From Silene noctiflora (Eukaryota; Streptophyta; Magnoliopsida; Caryophyllales; Caryophyllaceae), in contig VHZZ01004571.1 in the NCBI GenBank assembly GCA_009801015.1, positions 57,944-88,114 on the forward strand: a stretch of 30,171 bases of DNA, given 5' to 3'. The notes under the pieces are model-generated. The model was not told the DNA's origin and searched no databases. It worked only from the letters and a program-made list of their open reading frames with translations. Below are positions 9,901 to 18,600 of the stretch, in pieces (position 1 is the stretch's first letter; each line of letters begins with the position of its first letter). The translations under genes and the position numbers were made by a program.

Positions 9901-11822
9901 TAGAACTAGCACTTTCAATGTGTGAAATTGTCGACATATATGGTTTCACAGTTGACCCTGGCTATAAGGAATGGTAAGCTTTTTTCAGCTTATATTACAT
10001 ACCCTATCTACTTGGAATTGTCACGTATGTGATTGAAACTTGTTGGACGTAACTACTTTCCTCATTCCTCTAAATACCATAGGAGAGTGACTAGAAGGAA
10101 TTAGGTTCTCTTTGATTGGATCGAAATCAATGAAAAAAGTTGGGAAATCATTTCTTGGAACACGATTAAAATGGCTTTAGAATGCTGTGCAATTACTGCA
10201 TGTTTTGTTTTCTGAGTGCGGTCATAAACTATTAACTATTAAGTAGCTATACTATTGAAGGGAACACTACATTTGAGCTTTTTCTTTTAACATTTTACCA
10301 ACTTTTCAAGTCCTTTTTAAGATAAAAGAAGAAGAACTACTTAGGATGTAGCTTCTTCTATCTCAAATGTGCGTTTTGACTGTTTTCTGTCTTTTGTGGG
10401 ATACCATTATTGACAAAGCATGGTTGTCTCTTAAATTAACATCAGGTGTTATACTTTTTACTCCATTTTCATCTCAGACACAGTGCTCTACTTAGTGGCT
10501 AGTTGCAGGTCTTGCTTTCCGCTAGTGACCCTTATTGTTGTGCAGTGCTCCACACTCTCTAATGACATGGTCTAAAATTCTGCGTCTCCGTAGAAGTAGA
10601 GGGTTTCTTTTGCTATAGCAGCATCCAACTGTAGCCTAATTGCCCCCTAATCACCCATCAGCACGAGGTCTAAACATGAGACTACTTACATGACCCTTTG
10701 AGCTAGCCTTTCGATCATGTTTGATCAATTTTTAGAAAACAAGGAGATGGCTAACTAAAAGTTTAAATCAATCACGATGTGGAATTCCCAAATGTCTCTT
10801 TGTTGTGTCCTTGCATGTAAGAAAATGTTATTCAGTACTGTTCTGGTATTACAAGACAAAATGTGAAGATTTGTTCTCAGAGTACATGTCTGCATTCTCT
10901 TGCTTACGGAGTTATGGGAACATTTATGCTATACTGATGCCTACAGGCTACACTTGTACGCAGAATTACATAATAATGGTACATCAATTGTTTCCATTAC
11001 TGATGGAGGGTGGAGTCATAGACTCGCTATTCTTTGGTTCCACATTAAGATGAAATGAAGCAAAATGACTCACCAAACTGGATTCACTTCTTTTTATTGT
11101 GAAATAATCTTTCGAGGAAGTTCTAGATGCAAATTACATTGAGTCACCTGGAAAGTGGAAACTGTATTTGTGGTGGTAACACACGGTAATACTGATACAG
11201 TGATAAATGAATGGGGGGTCTAATTAATGATGATATTCTTGTTTCTCGTAGGACCAGATACTTCTCAGAACCCAGGAAGGGACACAATCCACTTCAAGGA
11301 AGAGCATACTATCAGTTACTTGAGTGCCTGGGGGTATGATTTATAATATGTTTCTGTCATTCGACAAAACCCATCTCTTGATGGAAGTCTACAGTATGCC
11401 ACTGGTCTTCATTTTTTCTAATACAGGTAATACGAATACATTCTCCAATGAGAGCTCGGAGAAATGAAGACTGGTCAGACATACCAAGTCGTGATGCAAT
11501 CAAAAGGGCTCATAGTGCTGCAATTCGTTTAAAAGAAAGTGAGACAGGTCAGTTTGGTGATGTCGGGCAGTTCAGAAATTGCAAGTTCTGGGGTGAGAAA
11601 GGAACTGACTACAATGGGCCTGTCTCTGGCTCACCAAACATGAGTGAGGTTAGAAAGAAGTCAAACTACAGTAAGTGGGAGTTGATGCCTTTCGAAAGCT
11701 TAAGAAAGGAAACTCGAGAATACTACAAGCAAATGCAGGGAGTTTCATTGTATAAGGTTGATGGCAATAAATTGGATGATTTGGTCTGTATAAAACATCC
11801 TCAAAGTTCTGAAGACCGATGA
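6994..11822 (+). CDS. MGP2: Sialyltransferase-like protein MGP2/SIA1 (GT29), 11 exons
   Basis: The join is 6994..7108, 7201..7280, 8031..8117, 8218..8295, 8378..8469, 8593..8794, 9249..9339, 9500..9558, 9825..9973, 11252..11333, 11427..11822, giving 476 aa. All introns are GT-AG and every junction keeps the frame. Residues ~14-37 form one hydrophobic anchor after a basic tail, the type II Golgi topology. The sialyl motifs are present: the L motif starts at [10 protein letters not shown] (183-192), the S motif holds [15 protein letters not shown] (287-301), and [11 protein letters not shown] (329-339) covers motifs III/VS. Blocks such as [16 protein letters not shown] identify the MGP2/SIA1 subgroup rather than SIA2 or GALT29A. 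The Arabidopsis gene is needed for pollen germination and tube growth. Plants make little or no sialic acid, so the true sugar substrate is uncertain. Intron 9 is longest (1278 bp). The start is the first ATG and precedes the anchor directly. Confidence 0.94.
7355..7410 (-). mobile_element. SINE-like fragment in MGP2 intron 2
   Basis: On the minus strand this reads GGGCAAGGCTGCGTACATCC followed by TACCCC. The word GGTAAGRCTGCGTACATCC recurs at 16291 in the phosphatase gene and is a well-known internal segment of plant Au-type SINEs. Termini and tail are not recognisable. Confidence 0.45.
7588..7647. mobile_element. Short Stowaway MITE in MGP2 intron 2
   Basis: The left arm starts CTCCCTCCGTCCCATTCATT. 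The right arm, read in reverse, starts CTCCGTTCCATTCATTTGTT, so the 60-bp element is nearly a complete hairpin. TA dinucleotides flank it at 7586-7587 and 7648-7649. It has no coding capacity. Confidence 0.85.
9974..11251 (+). other. Long MGP2 intron 9
   Basis: This is a 1278-bp intron with a GTAAGC donor and a CTCGTAG acceptor. It is AT-rich. I see no recognisable exon, transposon end or RNA gene inside. An 82-codon open frame at 10805-11053 lacks any family resemblance. Confidence 0.8.
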
Positions 11823-12737
11823 ATTTGTTTCACCTGGGGATTGATTTCCGCAAGATCAAGAGTGAAGTGCAATGATAACATGACTGATTGCCAGGTCTTT
11901 GCATGGTAATGCAACTCATCGAGCCTTGTTTTTATTTTGGCCTTTTGGGTGGTTTCTTTGTTCGACAACTGGAGAACTTGGGTGGTCGAAATTCATGTTG
12001 CAACTGATAACCTATAACTAACTATACCATGTACTGTCAACATATCATTTTAGCTGATCAACTTAGTTCATTTATTCTATTCTTTACTTTCTGGGTAAAA
12101 TGACTGTTGCCTTCTTGTCCTGTAAAGTAATTAGAAAGAAGGATTTATGAAATGATTTTGCTTTTCGACATACTCTGAAAGTCTGAACATATGAAACTTG
12201 TAAGGCCATTTTCATCCGGTTTCCAGTAACTCGTTATTCAGACACGGGGTCGTCATTTTATAAATTGCAAGAACACATTCAACTACCAACAGTATTATCT
12301 ATTTCTTTTGACTCCAATTCACCTGAATTCCTAGATCATACCAGAATGCTCGCGTTGCCCAGCCGACACTACGAGTCTATGACACAACCGCATTGGACAC
12401 TCTATACTGTGTCGAGTCCTGACACATGAAGCCGAGCCAGAGTAACACAACAGAATCCAGCACAGTATAAACACAACAGCACGAATCTGAACTCGCATAT
12501 CGTATCAGAATGCAGCACGCTATACTCACACCAACACCAACACCAGCAGAAGCATAATCGAAGCCAACAATGATCATTATCTGTGAATTACTACTCAACA
12601 TTTTAGCATAATTGCATAAACATTCGATAAAACATATGAAATTGATCTAAATCTGTAAACCACAAAATCTAAACACAAATTCAAACAAAACTCCAATTTC
12701 ATTACCAGAAACATTAAAAACACATAAAAAAAAAGCT
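11823..12737. other. Convergent 3' flanks of MGP2 and CGR1-like genes
   Basis: The two neighbouring genes converge on this spacer, so most of it should be 3' UTR and termination sequence. Three tandem CACCAA units occur near 12530-12550. No further gene is visible. A 74-codon minus frame (12377-12601) overlaps this repeat-like stretch and resembles nothing. Confidence 0.6.
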
Positions 12738-13301
12738 CTATTTCCTCAACAAATCATCAGAAACAACCCTAAGTTGCTTCCTCTTTTTCGACTTAGCAAT
12801 CTTCTTCAATGTCTTCGGATTCGTAATCTTCTGAAACTTAGTACCAGTCTTAAGAATATTCTCCTTCTTCTTCTTCTCTCTTTCTTCCTTCGCCTTCCTT
12901 TTCTCAACCTTATGAGTCCTAATCTCTTCCTTAAGCTCCTCTTTCCGTTCCTTGAACGCCTTTTTCAACTCTCTCTCCCTATTCTTCTCCTCCAACGACT
13001 TAGACACGCGCGTCACCGCCATCGCCGATGAACGGTGCTTCCTCGGCTGCTTCCACGTGCGTCCGGAGACTTTTCCGGCGATTACGCCGTCGTAGGTCGG
13101 GCGGCCGAACACAGGTTTGTTAGGATCGGTGGCGGTGAAGATGGCGGCGCGTTTAGGAGCGGGATTGGTGAGGTGCGCGTCGGTGTCCATATCGTCGATG
13201 TCCATTGTTGAGGGATTGTTTTGAGCTTCGCGCTTGCGTTTAGCGGTTTTGCCGCCGAAGCCTTCGTCGAGGCATCGGAAATCGATCGTGCAGGCCGACA
13301 T
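12738..13301 (-). CDS. CGR1: CGR1/CCDC86-type rRNA-processing protein, intronless
   Basis: A single exon of 187 aa. The N-terminus (MSACTIDFRCLDEGFGGK) is followed by an acidic patch (MDIDDMDTD, about 33-41). RPTYDGVIAGKVSGRTWKQP (about 68-87) opens the Cgr1 domain. A long, strongly charged helix with KKAFKERKEELKEE and KEEREKKKKEN blocks follows, then TNPKTLKKIAKSKKRKQLR near the C-terminus. The SGR-WK start and the Lys/Glu-rich coiled coil are typical of yeast Cgr1 and animal CCDC86/cyclon, nucleolar proteins needed for 60S subunit rRNA processing. Nucleolar localisation is inferred from this family and the basic tail. Two telo-box copies sit upstream of the start, as in many ribosome-biogenesis genes. 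The ATG at 13301 is chosen because the conserved N-terminal block follows it. Confidence 0.9.
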   Translation of the reverse strand: MSACTIDFRCLDEGFGGKTAKRKREAQNNPSTMDIDDMDTDAHLTNPAPKRAAIFTATDPNKPVFGRPTYDGVIAGKVSGRTWKQPRKHRSSAMAVTRVSKSLEEKNRERELKKAFKERKEELKEEIRTHKVEKRKAKEEREKKKKENILKTGTKFQKITNPKTLKKIAKSKKRKQLRVVSDDLLRK

Positions 13302-13367
13302 TGTTGAAGCTTGAGAGAAAGAGGGGAGTTTGGAAAGAGATGCGGTGAGATGAGAATATGTGTGATT

Positions 13368-13395
13368 AAACCCTAGAAAAGAGGGCTTAGGGTTT
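13368..13395 (-). promoter_or_regulatory. Pair of opposed telo-boxes upstream of CGR1-like gene
   Basis: AAACCCTA occurs at 13368-13375 and its reverse complement TAGGGTTT at 13388-13395, about 67-95 bases upstream of the start codon. The telo-box (AAACCCTA) is a known plant promoter element enriched in ribosomal protein and ribosome-biogenesis genes, which suits the gene. I did not see a full site II element (TGGGCY) close by. Confidence 0.65.
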
Positions 13396-13434
13396 AGATA
13401 TGTGTTTGGTTATTGTATTTATACTATCTAGTTG

Positions 13435-13690
13435 TTTTCGAGTCGGATCACTCCCGATCGGGTTATTTTGGGTTGGGTCGTTCAAAATTGCTTTGGGTCA
13501 TTTTGGGATTCTCGGATCATTTTGGGACATTTATGGGTTGGGACGCTTTCAGTCTATTGGGTCGAGTTCGGGTTACACTTTTCAGGTCATTTTCGGTCTC
13601 GGGTCACACTTTTTAGACCGATCAGTTTCACTTTTTTATTGTCTTTCTCATTTCCGATCTCGGGTCACACTTTGCAAACCGGGTCATACA
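13435..13690. repeat. Degenerate GGGTCATTTTGGG-type repeat block
   Basis: Variants of GGGTCATTTTGGG, GGGTTATTTTGGG and TCTCGGGTCACACTTT recur irregularly every 15-60 bases. This looks like a decayed minisatellite or the internal part of a transposon. Three overlapping plus-strand open frames here are by-products of the repeat. Confidence 0.6.
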
Positions 13691-14586
13691 TATACATAAA
13701 CAACAATATACTTTTTTTTACTGTTTTTCTCATTTTACCTTTAAGGATTTTAATTAATTTTCGCATCAGTGAAACGAACATAACTAGTCAATACTAAAAA
13801 ATTCTAACAATTTATGATATGTAATGAAATTGATGAACGAATGAAATAATACACGTAGTAGTATGAACAAACAATAAATTTAAAGTAGATTTAGATCACT
13901 TTTAGTTTTTCTTTTCCAATTTTCTTTATTATTTTCTAAAAATATTTTTAATGATGTGGTGTAAATTTATTTGTGTTTATCGACCGAAAGTAGAATTAAT
14001 ATTACATGGAAACGATTTAAGTTATTTATATCCCAAAAATGTATTTTCGTAGTTGTTTTTTATTCTAAAAAAAATTTTGAATTATATTTTTTAATTTATT
14101 TTAACGAAATTATTACTTAAATAATAGTACTATAATAGTATTTTTTAAAAAACGGAAATTACCTAAGAGGCTTGGACATAGAAGATCCCCTAGGTATGAA
14201 TGTGTGATTGGTCTGTGAATCTACTAGTGACATATCTGTAATTTTAATCTAATCCGACAAGTTTTATAGAAGCAAATACAAATCCGAATGTACACACCAG
14301 AAGGGACAATAAGTTTGGCTATTAACAAATAAATTTATGCTCAAACACAAACGAACAATTTTCTTACTTTTTGAAAATTATACTTTCTTATATCTTTTGT
14401 TGTAAATCTTGTTTTCTTTTTACCATTGTGATAGTTTGAGTGGACAAGCAGTGGCAATTTATAATTTTTTTGGGTACAAAACTAAGATTTACAAATAGTA
14501 GGCATATATTTCATTGGAGCAAACTAGCAATACCGTAAAGTAAACTTGAAAAGGTTTATAAATTTTAACTAAAAATTTAAAAGTTA

Positions 14587-14677
14587 CTTCTTCCTATTCA
14601 GCCTATAGTTCCCCTTTCATTATAATACTACTCACATATATTAGAGAAAGGGGAACTATAGGCTGAATAGGAGGGAG
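14587..14677. mobile_element. Hairpin Stowaway MITE
   Basis: The left arm (CTTCTTCCTATTCAGCCTAT...) and the right arm (reverse complement CTCCCTCCTATTCAGCCTAT...) pair over about 32 bases with two mismatches, leaving a loop of about 27 bases. TA duplications flank it at 14585-14586 and 14678-14679. Size (91 bp), ends and TA target fit a Stowaway MITE with a relaxed terminal consensus. Confidence 0.85.
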
Positions 14678-14917
14678 TACATCTTTTAGTGGAGCTAAGA
14701 GTCTTAGCTTTAGTCTCTACCCATGCCGACAAATGTACAATGAGCTAGACATGGCAAGGTTTACATGAGTTTTTCCGCCCACAAACATGGATTATCGGGT
14801 TTTTTGAACAGGATAACAAATCGGATCTTTATAAATTGAAAAACATGTTCCGCTATTTAAGGGATGGACGGGTCGAATTTAATGAGTTATCCACATATCC
14901 TTGTCCACTACGGGTGG

Positions 14918-15232
14918 TCATACGGGCTGGCAAGGTCGAAGTAAATGAGCCCGGGTCAGATGAGAGGACGGATGGGCCCGTTGGGTCGGGCTTGGTGGTG
15001 GTGGACCCAAAACAAGCCAGGGGCAGGTTAAGGGGCGAACTTTGAGGGGGGCCTAGGGCAGGTCAAGGTTGAGGCGGGCCTAGGGCAGGTCAAGGTTGAG
15101 GCGGGCTGTGGACGAGGTCGGGTGGGTGAAAGCTGGACCAAGGCACTTCCCGTGTAGGTGGGCGGGTCTGGCCGATTTGTGTTCATGTCAATTGGGCCAG
15201 GTTAAAGTGACCTGACCCTTATCTTTGACCAC
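14918..15232. mobile_element. GC-rich hAT-like non-autonomous element
   Basis: The left terminus TACGGGTGGTCATACGGG and the right terminus (reverse complement TAGGGGTGGTCAAAGATAAG) share TA-GGGTGGTCA. The interior is rich in GGGCC and GGGTCGG words. I could not match 8-bp target duplications. A perfect 27-bp tandem duplication lies within it. A 69-codon plus-strand frame overlapping it is not a gene. Confidence 0.5.
15051..15104. repeat. Perfect 2 x 27-bp tandem repeat
   Basis: Two identical 27-bp units beginning GCCTAGGGCAGGTCAAGG occupy 15051-15077 and 15078-15104. They lie inside the hAT-like block and probably arose by replication slippage. Confidence 0.95.
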
Positions 15233-15651
15233 CCCTACCACATCGGTAGGGTATAGACCGTATGTGCGTTTGGATGATACGATTGAGTGAGAAGTACTCG
15301 TAACTCCGCAGAATTCGCAAGTTTCAACTGTTGGTCGTGTGAAATTACTGAATCTGTCTTCTCTTCTTTTCACTGTAAATTCTTCAATTTCAAAGATTCT
15401 TCCTTTTTACCACCAAATTACATCATCATATCATCAATCTCAATACTCAGATCTGTTCTGTTCTTCTCTGTCTGTCTCTTTCCAATCTCCATCCCTCCTC
15501 AATTCTCGCTACACTGCTCAAAACCCCAAAATTCACCCTACTTTCTCATAAAGCTCCAATCTTTTCCAAAATTGAGATTGACCCAGATTATAATTTAACA
15601 AGATCATAAAAAAATTCATAAAATCCCATAATTTTACACTAATTTCCCCAA

Positions 15652-18600
15652 ATGGGTTCGAACCAATCAGCCCAAATTCTAGAAGATGAAGAAGAAGAAG
15701 AAAACGACGACGATGACGAAGAAGAAGAAGAAGAAGAAGATGATGAAAATGGTGGTGTATCCAGACAATTGGTAGTAGACGTAAACGGGGTAAATAAGAA
15801 GCTTTTAGAACAAGAACCAGAGATGCTCCCATGTTATGCATCAGCATCACCATTATCTCCACAGTTATCTTCATTAGGAACACCAAGAATGGGTCCCTCA
15901 ATCAAGGTGTGGGACCCATACAATGTATTGGCTCCGCCGCCTCCGCTTCCGCCCCCGCCTTCGAGCTTTGGGAGGAGCTATTCGTCGGATGGGATGGTGT
16001 TAGGGAGTGAGGAACGAGGGAATGTGATTATGGAGGTTTATTTGATCAGTCATGGTGAAAGTGAGCTTAGTTTGAGACCTGATTTGATTAATGGAAGTTG
16101 TTCTGATGTTGGTTTGACTAGTAATGGTCAAAGACAAGCTAGAGCTTTGGCTGTTTTTCTTAATTCTCAAGGTGTTAGGTTTAATGCTGTTTATTCTTCT
16201 CCTTTGGATCGTGCTAAATCTACTGCTCTTTCTGTTTGTCAGGTAATAATCCCTCTTTTATAACATTATTGTTTTTTGTTTCATCTTGGATCGGTAAGAC
16301 TGCGTACATCCAACCCCCCTATCCGGCATTGGGATAATGTTGTTGTTAAGTTGCTTTGCTTTTTTCAATGAAGGTGTAGTGAATTATGTGATTGAATTCG
16401 GTATGCGGTATGTTTCATTGTGTTTCGATGTTAATGGTGAGATTTCAACTGCATTAATTCTGGTAGTGGTTGGTGTACATTTGGTTATTTTTAGTAGGGA
16501 AATGGTGCTGTTAAGTTGTATGTGTTGGTTATGGTTTGGAGATTATTATAATTGTACTTGATTATGGAGTAGTTTACATGAGGGTTGGTTTTAAACATTG
16601 TGACATGACTGTTCACTCCTGAGATAGGTAGGCTGTAAAAAACTAGAATATGTGATGATCAAAGTGGAGAAAATCACCCATGATTCGAGCTGAAGTCACC
16701 ACTAAAATGGGGGAAGAAGAAACAAGATAAATGGAGTGGTGTAGTGAATTATATGATTGAAGTTGGTTTGTGGAATGTATCATTAGTTTGGATGTCGATG
16801 TCGAGATTCAATCTGCATTTATTATGGTAGTGATTGTTGTACGCTAGGTTGTGTTATCAGGGAAGTGGTGTTGCTATGTGTTGCACTGTTGCTTATGGTG
16901 TGGTGATGATTATAATTGTGTCCTACTTGATTACGGAGTTGTGCATAAGATTAGTTGTAAGCATTGCAATGGTGATATGATAGTGATTTTGAAGTTGTAA
17001 AAAGGAGGGTGTTTGATGTGGATGTGTTAAGAACTTTGGTCATGAGTATCACTACTCAATTACTTTATCAGCTAAGTTATTTGGCTACTAGCTATAGACA
17101 TTTATTTTTTTGGATCGAGAGGTTTGCCAAAGGATGCACTTTTGTATGTGTGAATTTGCCTTTCCGAAGTGAGTTTCTAAGCAGTCGGTCGTTTATTTGT
17201 GGTATTTTTTTTAATTGTTAGGAGAAATAATTTTGCTTGAAGAGCGGGACTTCATGTAGTAGGATTGTTGATTGGTGAGCAATTGCTAAAATAGAACAGG
17301 AGTTGTGGTTAAGACTTAAGAGTATTAGGGTACAATTATGGTTTTCGGTGGGGGTTCAACTATACAGCCTGTAAGAACATGTTCATTGCATCAGGTTCCT
17401 TCACAGGATTGGCGGAGGAAATAAAAAAGATTAAAGATAACTATAACTGTAACATCTTTATTTGACGGGACAAAAGATCCATACCGCTTGATGCTTAAGA
17501 AAATAACTGCAACTGCAAGTACTGAATATCTAGGTTTTACTATTTATCACGTCTTTCATGTAAAATTTAACTTGATTTTCTAAGATATTTGTGCCTCTTT
17601 GGCTTAATTGAGTTAGTTCAATATATTATTGGGAGTCTAATAATTCTCTATATCTGATTTCCGGAAAATCGGAAATACACTCGAGCTCAATACGTGTTTC
17701 ATGAAGAGTTTTATCTTGTAATCACTGACCTTCTTTCAGGCGCTTCCTTGATCTCTTATCCTGTAATATCAGAGCGAGTCAATCAGTATGTGGTTCTATT
17801 AGTAGACTCTACTTTTGAACTCTTCAGTAGGGGAGTAGAGACGATGTATGAGACAACTGGAGTACAAAATTGTCCTAATTATTTGGAAATATTAGTTGTT
17901 TTAGTTAAGGAATAGGACCATCCATCCACATAAGAAGGAGCTATTTCTTATCAGCAGTTTACGCACAGTTTGACGACTCTCACTTCAAAGCCCACACAAA
18001 TCTTTACACTGCCTCTATGGCCCTTGAGTATTACTTGCAACCAAATCATTTAGGTTCTTGAGCAGCATCACTTTATAAGTGTGTATATCTTATTATTAGG
18101 CTGTCCAACATCGAATGTTTGCAAGGGCGTTCCTTTCCACTAGACGAAGAACCAAGACGGTTGATTTGGAGACAAATGAGAGTTTTTTCGAGAAAAAGAT
18201 GCACAATTTATTTCTTCTTTTTTATGTGGGTCACCCGTTGACGCCCTTCTTTATACTGGCGTCATGTCATTGTGTTTTTGTATATCAGCATCATGCCATC
18301 ACCCCATGGCTTCTTTTCGTGTATGGACGTCATTGGTGTCCTTCAATAAATATCCTCTCTTGTAAAAAGAAAGAATGCTTTAGAATAATAAACATAAAAA
18401 AATAAGAAAGAGTAAACTTGCCCTATATTTCTTCTTCTACCCCCATCTCATTTGACAAAACTCCATACCTTCAATCAGTTTTCTCTGAGTCACCAGTAGG
18501 CCACCACTTCCACTGCACCACAACAGGCACCATCCCTCCTCCGCCACAAATTACGATTCACCTGGCTGCCAGCTTACTTCTGATCAGTCTTGACCCCTAT

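Larger units (their letters stand above)
13302..15651. other. Spacer between CGR1-like and phosphatase genes
   Basis: The two genes diverge, so both promoters lie here. After the CGR1-like promoter come a degenerate GGGTCATTTT-rich repeat (13435-13690), very AT-rich sequence without recognisable features (13690-14580), a hairpin Stowaway MITE (14587-14677) and a GC-rich hAT-like block (14900-15237). The last ~350 bases are pyrimidine-rich and are the likely promoter and 5' UTR of the phosphatase gene. No protein gene is supported. Confidence 0.6.

Noticed and set aside
10805-11053. 82-codon frame within MGP2 intron 9
   Set aside because: The flanking exons join in frame without it, and it shows no family similarity.
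12774-13031. Leu-rich plus-strand frame opposite the CGR1-like gene
   Set aside because: The reverse complement of Lys/Glu-rich coding gives Leu/Phe-rich frames by default. It is an antisense shadow.
13400-13797. Three overlapping plus-strand frames
   Set aside because: All read through the same degenerate GGGTCATTTT repeat, so they are repeat artefacts.
14836-15045. 69-codon plus-strand frame
   Set aside because: It overlaps the GC-rich hAT-like element and reads repeated GGGCC words. There is no protein family resemblance.
15533-15901. 122-codon minus-strand frame
   Set aside because: It is antisense to phosphatase exon 1; its Leu/Arg runs mirror the GAA/GAT acidic tract.
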